A stretch of DNA of 64,000 bases from Telopea speciosissima (taxonomy: Eukaryota; Streptophyta; Magnoliopsida; Proteales; Proteaceae): assembly GCF_018873765.1 (NCBI RefSeq), contig NC_057925.1, positions 1,566,927 through 1,630,926 on the forward strand, given 5' to 3'. A program made the translations under genes and the position numbers. The notes beneath the pieces are model-generated. The model saw nothing but the letters and a program-made list of their open reading frames with translations. It did not search any database and was not told the DNA's origin. Below are positions 49,501-59,179 of the stretch, in pieces; the first letter of the stretch is position 1; every line of letters starts with the position of its first letter.

Positions 49501-51409
49501 GTTCTTTAGTCCCACATGGAAAGTGGGAGAAACTCCAACTAATATATTATATACTTATGGGAACTACAAGGTATTAGGGTTCTAAAGGAGAAATATACCA
49601 CCTTGGGGATGTCCAGGGTTGGATCCGGGGTGCCTTTTATACATGCGCACGCCGAGCCGAGCCAAGCCAGGTCGCTGCAGTATGGTGCAATGAGGTGAAA
49701 TGAAGTGAGCTTGTGGGCCCACCTATCTTTTTGGTAGAGGTGTTGACTTGGGCTCAATTTTACTTTATATTTTATGCATGGGCTTAAGTTGGGCTTGGGC
49801 CCAAACTTATTTATACCGTATGGGATGTGTCTCCATGTAGAGACACATCCAAGGGTACGTATGTTCATTTATACATACAGTCATATACGCACACCATAGT
49901 TGTCAAGGCGTCGCCTAGGCGTTCAGGCGCCCTCGCCTACTTGGTGTCACCTTGATTTTTGACCCTCTCCGCCGCCTTGGATCGCCTAGACGTCGTGACA
50001 ACTATAATGTACACAAGGGTACGTATACCTATGTATACGTCCAGACACACCATTTCCAAAGGTTGTTTTGAGGAGCCATTTCCTCTAATATAAATACCTC
50101 ATTTGTAGCAGCCGAGAATTCATATTGAAGACTACTCACTTTCTCTCTCCCTAAGTGTTTTATCAAATTGAGTCTTCTTCTCCCTACTTCGTTTTTCTGA
50201 ATTGTTGAGCATAGCTTTCCGAATATCTAAGTAATCCTCAAAGTGAGTGCAAAACCTTAGTAATCTAAGAGGGTTGATCTATCTTGGAGGTTGAAGCCTA
50301 AAGTACCGTAAATGCACTAACAAGGGACGTTTACTTCCTTAAGGAGAGTGTTATCTGTGGCACGCCTCAACCCCACATTGCGACAGCATCAGTGTTTACA
50401 TTTTGAAGATTGGTTCATTCTCATCTACCAGTGGATGTGTCTCTTCAAGAAAGATAAGTTTTCTATTTTTATTTGATTATTGTTCAGCATATTGTCACTA
50501 AAAAAATGCTACATTGACTTATAGTTTCCTGGTACACTATATAACTTCAAAAGTTGATTCTTTGACAGATTGAGTTGTCATTCTACTAATTGGTATGGAG
50601 AATCAGAAGAATTAAGCAAGAGTGACCAACTAAATGAATTAAGTTTGTTTAAATTGAGGGAACACTCATCCAATTCAAAGGTATTTCTTCTGCATATATA
50701 TAAAACTAAATACCAAACTGCACCAGAGATAGATCTTATAAAATACAAAATTTACATTCTCACAGAACAAGAATCCAATTTCAAGACAAACAAGGATAGA
50801 AGAGCAGTAAAGTAAAACATAAGAGTTAATAGTGTCGTATGGAATTTAAAACAGTTTGGTTTGAGGATTTGTTACTGGAGGACCATCCGGTGGGGCTTGA
50901 GGAATGAGCTTGCAGTCACCAGCGCCATTGAAGCACCACCCATGGTACACGCACTGCAATCGACCCCACTGATCGATCCGTCCTTCTGAGAGTGGCGCCA
51001 AACGATGCGGGCAACTGTCATCGAAGACCTGCCATTTCCCCTCAATGCGATCCCACCACACCACAACGTCGAGACCCATCACCCTCTTCGCATGGGGAAC
51101 CCTCTTGTCCAGGTCACACACAGGTGCAAGGGGATACCAATTCGACAACCAGTCGAATTTCTCTTCTTCTCCGCTAGTTTTAATTTCTGCCTCTGGTGCA
51201 GGTGCGTCTGATGTGTCAGCCGAAACAGTCGAAAAAAGGGTTGAGGAAAGCTTGAATTTCGACTTGTTCCTGCAAATGGATGAGAAGGGCGAAATGGGTC
51301 GTAGACTGGAGGGACGATGCCATTTGGGTTTCTCGAACGGAGGAGGCTTGTTTTGGATCGTTGAGATACACGAAGACGACGGCAATGACACCAATCCCAC
51401 TAATTCCAT
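40596..51409 (-). CDS. PTC52: PTC52-like plastid Rieske oxygenase, copy A (complete)
   Basis: Inner-envelope Rieske monooxygenase of the PAO/TIC55 family, linked to protochlorophyllide a oxidation and precursor import (Arabidopsis At4g25650). Exons, 5' to 3': 50876-51409, 46141-46328, 43880-43969, 43586-43769, 43233-43430, 41006-41193, 40596-40851; 1638 nt, 545 aa. Seen: Ser-rich transit peptide; Rieske C133-x-H135 and C153-x2-H156; iron motif [12 protein letters not shown] with Asp251, His254, His259; [11 protein letters not shown] loop; C469-SS-C472 redox pair typical of the family; two C-terminal membrane helices; end DYNHGFK. The intron between exons 3 and 4 appears to be AT-AC; the others are GT-AG. 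The start at 51409 lies 60-70 bases after a TATA box; the next ATG upstream (51460) would fall before the likely cap site. Intron 1 is 4.5 kb and filled with Copia fossils. Confidence 0.93.
41194..43232. other. PTC52-A intron 5, with an LTR fossil and tandem repeats
   Basis: A direct repeat of about 220 bp (41505 and 41728; both open TTTTGAGGG-TCAATG) runs to about 41900. About 41935-42480 looks like a Copia-type LTR fossil. 42528-42640 is a minisatellite of about 35-bp units (TTCCCATTGTTCCCTTG...TTATTTTTAG), roughly three copies. From 42700 the text matches copy B again (56846 on). Confidence 0.55.
43770..43879 (-). other. Apparent AT-AC intron in PTC52 copy A
   Basis: Exon 3 ends ...AATTCCAG at 43880; the intron starts ATAAGAAC and ends TTCCAC; exon 4 resumes AACTAAGGTTGAC. 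Only this junction restores the frame ([10 protein letters not shown]), because no GT lies at a usable phase and the nearby AG acceptor (CTAAG) is out of frame. A CTAAC branch-point-like word stands about 20 nt from the end, so it looks U2-type rather than the ATATCC U12 class. The same borders exist in copy B (58384-58494). Confidence 0.6.
44740..45725 (+). pseudogene. Decayed CLD1 gene fragment inside PTC52-A intron 2
   Basis: Plus strand, antisense to PTC52. Three blocks follow the CLD1 gene in order. (1) ATCAGATCATATGAAATTC...CTAAAGG (44744-44775) matches the end of CLD1 exon 4. (2) 44849-44912 matches exon 5, sharing AAACTGTTGCC and AAGTATCCTTT.CCAGG and the 5' splice site. (3) 45607-45672 matches exon 6, sharing TCCTTTTGCCAGGA / TTCTTTTGCCTGGA and AGAGCTGCA.AT / GGAGCTGCAGAT. 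Intron text is partly alignable too, so a genomic segment was copied, not an mRNA. A 1-nt gap in the exon-5 block breaks the frame. Confidence 0.75.
44814..44832. repeat. (TA)n microsatellite
   Basis: About nine TA units inside the CLD1-derived piece. Copy B has no such run at the matching place. Confidence 0.8.
48178..48245 (-). mobile_element. RTE LINE 3' tail, short fragment
   Basis: On the minus strand: GGATCCATGTAGCCGACC..., then a (TTG)n/(TTTG)n tail. Same 3' UTR word and tail as the RTE copy ending at 60482. Only about 70 bp remain. Confidence 0.7.
48246..48769. repeat. Degenerate GGTGTCAA-family repeat, right end visible
   Basis: Rich in GCCCGATT/AGCCCATTT words and closing GACCGGTTGACACCCCTAGG. 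The left end is unclear because it abuts the RTE tail. Confidence 0.45.
49894..50007. mobile_element. MITE with ATAGTTGTCAAGGCG ends
   Basis: ATAGTTGTCAAGGCGTCGCC at the left and the inverted CTAGACGTCGTGACAACTAT at the right, about 110 bp, GC-rich. It sits inside the plus-strand LTR fossil, so it is younger than that LTR. Confidence 0.8.
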
Positions 51410-51774
51410 GACTGCCACCGCCGCAGTTATCGAGAATTCTTGCAGTGAATTTCGATGCAATCTCTCTCTCTTTATATATATCGGAATTTGTGATTATCCG
51501 TTGCGCCACGTTGTATTTCTGTATCCCGGCAGTTTTTAAACTTACCAACCGTCTGTTTACTTTGAGCTAAAAAATTGGAATCGGCTCGATCGGTCGAATC
51601 GTCCCATTTAGATCTGAGCGGCCAATTCTAGGGTTTTTTACACTGATTCAATTCTGATTTAATCTAATTCGATCCAATCCAATCCAAATCAAAGAGGTTA
51701 TGGGAAGGAGCCTGTTCCCACTCCTATGTGGCCGCATGGCAGATCATATGGGGGCTATTTAGCAGACGGTGTTA
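51410..51774 (-). promoter_or_regulatory. PTC52-A promoter and 5' UTR
   Basis: Reading on the minus strand, a TATA box (TATATATAAAG, plus positions 51470-51480) is followed by a GA-rich run and, about 60 bases on, the chosen ATG at 51409. Further upstream is a degenerate GATTCGATCC-type tract (51570-51690). The left border of the LINE-derived block is at 51775. Confidence 0.65.
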
Positions 51775-52353
51775 GTCTCCATTAGAGGTAATTCAAACCT
51801 CTTCTAATGCTTTCCAAGAATTTTATGAATCTCAGAGTTCTTTTGTTGTACAATCTCCATCGGTGACCCTTTCTTTATCAGTGGTTTCTGGAGAATTCTC
51901 ATATCAGGCTTGGACAACTCAGTTCCACGACTCAAATTTTTTGTGATGCTAGTTTACTTTCTAACTCTGCTACGGGTGGTGTTGGCATTATTTGTTTAGA
52001 TTTTTTAGGCCGACCCATTCATGTTGTTTCGATTCCAATGAGTTTTGAGGATATTGCTACTGGGGAGGCTATAGCTATCCACTCTTCTCTATTAGAGTGT
52101 ATCAGAGGGCTATGACAATATTGTTATTGCATCTGATAATAAGGAGATTATCACTTACTTGCAAGCTAGGCTATCTGTGTCTCCTCTTCGCATCCGCGGC
52201 ATCCTGGAGGATATTGTTCATTTTCTATTTATCTTGACACATGTACTTTCACTTATGTTCCAAGGGAAAATAACAGTTGTGTTGACTCCCTGTCAAGGAG
52301 GGCACTATCGGTAACGTGCAATGGTGTGACCCATTTCCGATCCATGGCTTGTT
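51775..52353 (+). mobile_element. L1 LINE 3' piece (RNase H-like domain), block X1
   Basis: Encodes the same RNase H-like sequence as 62929-63475 (FCDASFLSNSATGG-type start, then GIICLDFLGRPIHVVSIPMSF, IVIASDNKEII, VPRENNSCVDSLSRRALS), which is the C-terminal domain of plant L1 ORF2. Here the frame is interrupted by small indels. 5'-truncated at 51775. Part of the unit that repeats at 62929. Confidence 0.75.
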
Positions 52354-53046
52354 GATCTATGTAATCTTCAGCCATGAGCTTTCACATTTTCAGATCGGCC
52401 ATATCGGCCTTGTATTGATATTCATTGTGACTAATATCAATACCTGATAGATCTGAATTGGCCGATATGTTATGGACATCCTTTTTTATGTGAAAAATTG
52501 GCTTTTTGATCCAATATCGTCCCGATACAAACCCGATATGGCCGATACATATCAGTATTACCATCGCCGGCAACCGATACCAATGTCTATACCGTGAACT
52601 ACATCCATGTGGTCGACCATATATGGCATTACTCTAGTTTTTCAATAATTCCTATTGAATTTCCTTCCCTAAGCTTTATAAACATTTGTAAAACTCTTAT
52701 AATGATAATTGGAGATATCAAATTGTTCCAAATAGAGAACAGATCCGAATGTCTCTCAAGGGAAATTGATGAACCAACTTGCTTGAGAGACATTTAGATC
52801 TGTTCTCTGCACCCCAGTGAATGGAGAAGAGAACTCAACTCATCTTGTTAGAGACATTGATGAACCCCACTGAATTCCATAAGACGACAGGTTTCCCTTG
52901 AAGCAACATAAGCAACAGAAGTACAAAACCAACTCTTCATACGTTGGTTTCATATAAACAAAATTCAGCAAGACTTCATACAGTTTTTACTGTACTAATG
53001 GAGATATTTGCATGCACTTCCTTGAAAGATTTATAATGCATCTTCT
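52354..53046. repeat. Unit spacer, with GGCCGATAT-type repeat
   Basis: 52390-52600 is a degenerate tract of GGCCGATAT/GATATCGGCC words. 52600-52879 is a spacer found again at 63720-64000. From about 52940 the text is the 3' flank of PTC52 copy B and matches that of copy A from 40455. Confidence 0.65.
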
Positions 53047-53849
53047 CTATTTGAAACCATGGTTGTAATCATGGAAATAGAAATTCTTGTAGATGAAGTG
53101 AGACAACCACCTTGACACCACAAAACATAGCACTGCCATGGAAACAATGATGCTCCGTGCAGTATACGACATTGCACCCTGCTTGATGGCTGCAACAATC
53201 CCAATAGAAGCAATAGAGAAAACTTGGAGAGCAACTTCCAGCCTCTTGAGACCCTTAACTGCTGCACTGCAGCTACTGCAATTCACCACATGAGACCAGT
53301 ACCTAGGACAGAGCATGATACTGATAAGAGGAAGGGTATATGCAACTTCATTGTTAGCTTGATAGAGAAGCATAGATACTCTTACAATAAATGCATTATA
53401 AACATGAATATTTAAGTTTTGTGAACAGAGATCAGTCATTTACACACACACCCCCCCCCCCCCAAAAAAAAAAAAAAAAAAAAAACCCAGAGATCAATTA
53501 TGTCAGATTACATGTCGTGCATGATTTACCTATCCATCAGCTGTTCTTTAGGAGGGGTAGGGGGAAGGGCTCCACTGAACTTGGTACCCCAATCCACCTG
53601 ACCACCTGAGTACTTTCTCAACCACTTTCTGAAGGCAATAACAAGGCTATCTGATTTTGTTGGCACAAAACAAGCCTTTTGCCAATTGGATGGCCCAAGA
53701 TCATCTATCTTACGTTCCTACAAGGAAACACTGAAGAATCAGGAAAAGGTAACTTGAATCACAATGATGTTTTCCCTTAAAAAAAGCTAAGCAATATAAA
53801 TTAATAACAGTGACAGCATTACAGCTATTCGTATTGCTATAAAAAAAAA

Positions 53850-54018
53850 GGGCGTACCCAGTGCACGAGGCTCCCACAACTTTGGGGTCTGGAGAGGGTC
53901 ACAATGTACGCATCCTTACCCTTGCTTTGTGGAGAGTCTGTGTCCCGACTCAAACCTGCGACCATTAGGTCGCAATGGAGCAACCTTACCGTTGCATCAA
54001 GGCCGGCCCTCTTTTATC
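53850..54018 (-). mobile_element. Au-type SINE in PTC52-B intron 5
   Basis: Minus strand: GCCGGCCTTGATGCAACGGT, GTTGCTCCATTGCGACC, GTCGCAGGTTTGAGTCGGGA, then GGGTAAGGATGCGTACA, a well-preserved Au SINE. The matching place in copy A (about 41300) has uninterrupted text (TTCTTATCACTATGTGG), so it inserted after the copies parted. Confidence 0.85.
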
Positions 54019-54224
54019 ACCATGTGGATATCATCTTAAAATATCAACCTCTTTTTTTTTAATAAAATAAAACCAAAATTCAAACATTTGGTGGTGGATG
54101 AGAAAATTTCTTAAGTAGATATTGTCCAGTTCTTAATGGCATATTCAAAGGATGAAAGTTTAGTAAATGGTTCTCCATGCAGAGGAAATATCAATAAATT
54201 TAAAACATTAAAGTGAAGAATAAC

Positions 54225-55345
54225 TAAATTAGGTTTACCACTATAGCATATCACACTTAATAGAAACCAGAACCAAGAAGGTGAGAAGAAGATGGGGGAA
54301 GAGAAGATCGAGAACTGTCGAATATGATAGTCTCCCTCATATTGTATCTATTTATACTCAACTGTTTACATTAAAGTGAAACTCCTAATCAGATTAGGAC
54401 TCTGAATTACAATAGGAAAATAGAAAAGAACTAAACTAGGAAACTAGAATTAGAGACTCCAACTAGGACTAGGAGAACATAACTCAAACACAAAATAGGA
54501 GAGACTCCCAAGGAGGAGGGAATCTTAACTAGAATAAGGGAATATTCTAATCGAGATTCCTCCTTCTCCTAGGAGCTCAATATCTTCAACACTCCCCCTC
54601 AAGCTGGAGCGTACAAATCACCTAGACCCAACTTGGAACAACTCTGATGAAACGTAGGTCCTAACAACGGCTTTGAAAATATATCACCAAGTTGATTGGT
54701 AGTAGAGAAAAATGGAGTAGCAATTAATTGCTTCATAACAACATCTCGAACAAAGTGACAATCAACCTCAATGTGCTTGGTCCTCTCATGAGATACAAGA
54801 AAACTGGCAATACAGATAGCGGCTTGATTATCATAAAACATCTGCATAGGTTGAGTGATGGGAAATCTCAACTCCTGGAGCAAAGACTTTACCCACATCA
54901 ACTCAGTCGTAGTATGTGCCATCGCTCGGTACTCAGCTTCAGCACTCGACCGAGCAACGGTGGTTTGTTTCTTGCTTTTTCAGGTGACCAAATTACCACC
55001 TACAAAAGTACAATAACCAGTAGAAGAACGCCAATCACCATCAACATTAGAAAATCCAACCAAATTAGCATTCTGATTAGGCCGATAAATAAGGCCCTTA
55101 CGAGGTGCACTTTTCAGATACCGCAACACACGAAAAGCAGCATCCCAATGAATTTTCTTTGGACATTGCACAAATTGACTAATAACTCCAATGGTAAAGG
55201 ATATATCTGGGCGAGTGACAATAAAATGAATAAGTTTGCCAACTAATCTTCTATACCGAAGAACATCTGAAAAATCCTCATTCTTAATGGACCCAAGTTT
55301 TTTATGGGGGTCCATGGGAGTATTTGCTAGTTTGGAAGCAAGCAT
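54225..55345 (-). mobile_element. Copia retroelement fossil: 3' LTR, RNase H and RT end
   Basis: Minus strand. LTR at about 54225-54592, bordered by a polypurine tract (TTGAGGGGGAG) and beginning TGTTGAAGATATTGAG. Right of it come the RNase H region (MFYDNQAAICIASFL, SHERTKHIEVDCHFVRD) and the end of the reverse transcriptase (DFSDVLRYRRLVGKLIHF, TRPDISFTIGVISQFVQ). 5' part absent. Broken; lies in copy B only. Confidence 0.88.
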
Positions 55346-55349
55346 TCCA

Positions 55350-56590
55350 TGTCAATCAGAAGGTCAATTAAGGACATATTTCCTTTGAAATTTTCATTAA
55401 GAAGCCCGTAAAAGTACTCTTTTGACCTCTCTTCAATGTTCTCATCCCTAATAATTACTCTGTCATCCTCACTTTTAATATATCTAACATGGTCTAAATC
55501 TTTGGTCTTCCTTATTCTCATCATCCCACCACCAAGTCTCCCTAAGAGCATGTCGTATACCTTTCATTTACCCTAGAACCTCTTTAGCAACCTTCTTTAT
55601 ATAAACCTTCATCTCGTCCCACATTGTATTGGAGTTACCCTCAAGGTCCCACTTTCCTTGAGTGACTACTTTATTCATAAATGGGATCAAAGACTCTCCT
55701 TTTACTGTCCACCACCTTATCTTAGGGCAGATAGCTAGGCTCCCATATCCTACGCTTTTGTGTAGTGAGGCACATGTCCAAGAACACCATTCTATGTTGA
55801 GTAGTTGTGGTCTCCCCAGGAATAACCTTACAAAACAATCTATCGAACCTTCCTGTTAGGAAGAAATCTATTTGGCGGGTATGATGCCCACTTTTGTAGG
55901 TGACTAGATGTTCCTCTCTTTTTGAAGAAGGTGTTCACAATGGAAAGATCATAAGCTACTGCAAAGTCTAAAATTGATACTTCCTCCTCATTCCTTTCTC
56001 CAAACCCATAGCCTCCATGAACACTTTCATAGCCTCTACGTTCTCTTCCGACATGCCCATTCAGATCACCCTCTTTAATAATCTTTTCTCCCTGACAAAA
56101 GTCTTGAACTAATCCATCCATTTGTTCCAAAAATTATAATTTGCTACTTTCATCCAATCCTACTTGGGGTGCGTAGGTGCTAATAATATTGATAACCTCT
56201 TTCTCCAACACTTTTAACATCCATCACATCATCCTTTAGATATTTATCTACTACTATACCTACTCAGCCTATTACTTTGGCCTCCCGAATAACAAAGCTT
56301 AACGTCATCCAACACCTTAGCTTTTTCACCCTTCCATCTTGTCTATTGAATACAGGCAATGTTAACTCTTCTTCTCTTCATATTATCTATCAATTCTAGA
56401 CTCTTATCTATTAAAGATCCAATATTCCAACATGCTAATCTAATCCTATGCTTATGGACTAAGTTTTTAACACGCACTTGACCACTGTGTGTGCGTCCTT
56501 GCCTACTTGATACTGCATCCAGGTAGCGATGCGGCGCGTCGCTTATAGGGAATGCCCTAGAAGAAGGTTGATAGGCCATGATACTATAGT
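55350..56590 (-). mobile_element. RTE-clade LINE, 5' part with endonuclease
   Basis: Minus strand. Begins MAYQPSSRAFP at 56579, then RIRLACWNIGSLIDKSLELI (first endonuclease strand), GDLNGHVGRERRGYESVHGG, RNEEEVSILDFAVAYDLSIVNTFF and, near 55551, the pre-RT linker MRIRKTKDLDHVRYIKSEDD. Several stops and frameshifts (open pieces 56343-56579, 55840-56130, 55327-55551). The RT half is missing, cut by the Copia fossil at 55345. Confidence 0.85.
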
Positions 56591-56964
56591 ATTAACTACT
56601 CATGAAAAAGGATCCATGGAATAGGAGATTGAATGAATATAATCAGTAGGTGCCGGCTACCTACCTGACACACCAAGAAAATAAATATAAAAATATATAG
56701 GGTAATAGGATAATTAAGAGAAAAGGGAACTTATTGCATTAAATAGATAATCTCAACTCTTTAAACAGGCACATACCAGGTGCAAAGTCGCCTGGAGATC
56801 AGAAAAAGATATCTCACAACTCATGCCAACATATAGAGAAAAGTGTAACCTCATACCAAGACAAGTGAAGAGAGAGAGCATAGTAAATGAGGATGAAAAA
56901 GCAATCTGTCACATCACAAATTGCTATTGCGCAGAAAATTCCTACTTCGAAATGAATGACTTAA

Positions 56965-57590
56965 AGATACACAGGCCAGGAAAACTCAGCAATGCTTCTG
57001 CCGGAAATGAAAGCCAATTGGTTGGGACTGACACGGAGGGGACAACAAGCTGAAGCCGATTTGCCAAAATTTTGGCAATGAATGTGTAGGGAAGATTACA
57101 GAGGGAGATCGGCCTAAAGTCAGACAAGGAAGAGGTGCCATCTTTCTTTAGGATGAGACAGGAAAGTTTGGTTGATTTTTGGGAGCTGGCTGTGATTAAA
57201 GAAAAAGCTACGGATAGCTTTGACAAGATCATCTTTTAGGATGTCCCAGCAGAACGAGAAAAAACCCATACTAAATCCATCGGAGCCAGGGGCCTTATTG
57301 GATTTGAGGGAGAGGACCGCTTTGAGAATTTCATCTTCTGAGGGGATAGATTGGAGGTAATCCATAAGGGAAGAAGGGACAAATTTATTGATAAGGCTAA
57401 GAGGAAGGGGGGGGGGACAGAACAGAGAAGAGAAGTAGGAAATGGCTTCCTTCTTGATGTCATGGGCAAAAATAAGCGGAGGGCCGTCCTGGGAGAGGAG
57501 CAAAGGAATAGAATTGAAGTTAGTGCGGGCTTTCAAGGAGCAGTGGAAATATGCGGAATTAGAGTCACCAAGCTCGAGCCATAATTATGT
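56965..57590 (-). mobile_element. L1 LINE fragment (RT palm start)
   Basis: Minus strand: IFAHDIKKEAISYFSSLF, ILKAVLSLKSNKAPGSDGFS, then (next frame) CLILKKDGTSSLSDFRPISL and ILANRLQLVVP, the finger and palm start of an L1 reverse transcriptase, split by one frameshift near 57120-57230. It replaces about 120 bp found in copy A (42830-42945). Confidence 0.88.
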
Positions 57591-58494
57591 AAGAAACTAG
57601 TGCCTTGTAATGTAGTATACATAAGAGCATGTTAGATTGTTACTCTTTGATTTATGGCACAAGTACTGAAGATGAATTATTTAACCCTGGTCCATCTTAC
57701 AATCAGATTGACCCTTGCGAAATCTCAGCACTTGTGGAGGTCAATACAAGAAGTTTGTAAAAAGCAAACAAGTTATAATCTCATTTATTGTGAGTCATGC
57801 ATTTTTTGATTCATCATAAGTATAACTAGTAGGACTACATGGAATAATAGAGTTCATCTTTGGTAAATAATATAACAGGAATTACCTCCAAATGAAGAAG
57901 ATAAAGATCTGAATCTATAATTAGGTTTTGTCCAATGTCGAATATCCATCTTGGTATAACCTGATGAATCCAAACTGCAAAGTTTCTAGGAAAGGCCCAT
58001 ATTAATCTGCTTTTACCAGGACTGACTGGAATACAAATAAAAATCAGAAGCATTTGCCGCTCTGCCAAATTAGTTGCCTGGACCAATGAAATTACAAATA
58101 TGAAAGTCGCTATAAAAGTGACTGTTGGCAAAGCTTAGTTGAGTTGAGATGAATATGAAAATGACTGAGGATTAAATTATGTGTCAACAATTACTTTATC
58201 CAAATCAACATATCAACCTAATGCATTACCTCCAATCCTGCTGCTGACAACGAAGAAAAATAAAACACACAAGATGCTATAAACTTGCTATAACCCATCT
58301 CGTGCTTTGCAAGGAAACCATTTTTATCCAATTCCTGTATATTCATCTCCAATGGTTTTCCTCCTTCTCTGTCAACCTTAAATGTGGAAACTATTAAATG
58401 TTAGCTCTCAATAAATCTAGAAATTGATGATCATAAAGGTTGATATATACATAAAGAGTTCTAAATAAATAAAGGGTTTATCTAAAGTTCTTAT

Positions 58495-58632
58495 CTGGAA
58501 TTGGCGCTTAGAACTCGCATTATTCCATGATTGGCACTTGGAGCTCGCATTATTCCACGATGTCGCAATATTCCACGATGTGCATATGGAAGATGAGAAG
58601 GATCCATGAGATTTTCAATCAGAACTTCATAC
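58495..58632 (-). repeat. In-frame expansion inside PTC52-B exon 3
   Basis: Copy A reads [16 protein letters not shown]; copy B reads PYAHRGILRHRGIMRAPSANHGIMRVLSANSR, so the GIMR-PSAN segment exists in about 2.5-3 copies. The 48 added bases keep the frame and lie directly after the last iron-ligand His. Confidence 0.85.
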
Positions 58633-59179
58633 CTGAAAAGCAGATTGTATACTGATCTAAGTACAACATACATGTGAAATAATACAAACACAACTTATTT
58701 ATTATACACCTTTAGCATATCCCTTTTCTCTTAGTTATATAATTACATCTTCATACTAAGCTAATAAATTATGTATCAGTGTGAACTGTCACTCAGTGAA
58801 GCCATAGACAGCTACATTTGTATGTCTTGTATAACAGTAGATACTAAAATCCGCGTTAGGCTAAGCTATTTTACAAGCATTACCAACATGGAAGTTTCAC
58901 AGTCTATGATTGACATTCATACATCCAACCGATTTAATTTCGGTAATTTACTAGTCTATATGATACGAACATTTTTCTGTTTGATTTGTTTTTTTATTCC
59001 TTTCTCAGCAATGAAAACATTCCTACTCGGTTTAACAAAATTAAGAAACAAAAAATTTCTTTGATTACCTGCTGCATACCCAACGGAGATGGCAAAGGGT
59101 CAGGGACAGTACCCATTTATTGGTAAGGATGAAAAGGGCCAAAGAAACCAACCCATACCCAACTGACCAACCTGATATT

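Larger units (their letters stand above)
46490..50500. mobile_element. Copia-type LTR retroelement fossils in PTC52-A intron 1
   Basis: A mosaic of old Copia material. A gag-like stretch on the plus strand at about 46980-47270 ([18 protein letters not shown]). An LTR on the minus strand at about 47505-48165. A reverse-transcriptase piece on the minus strand at 48785-49110 ([13 protein letters not shown]). An LTR of the same family on the plus strand at about 49366-50490, preceded by a polypurine tract (GTGGGGGGAA). The plus-strand LTR is enlarged by about 440 bp (49620-50060), including a MITE. All parts are broken. An RTE 3' tail and a GGTGTCAA-type repeat are nested at 48178-48769. Confidence 0.7.

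Noticed and set aside
51410-51460. Upstream in-frame ATG (MHRNSLQEF...) as PTC52 start
   Set aside because: It is only about 10 bases from the TATA box, before any plausible cap site, and the transit-peptide-like MELVGLVSL start fits the family.
53450-53485. C-run plus A-run as a biological signal
   Set aside because: A homopolymer pair absent from copy A; likely slippage or sequencing uncertainty.
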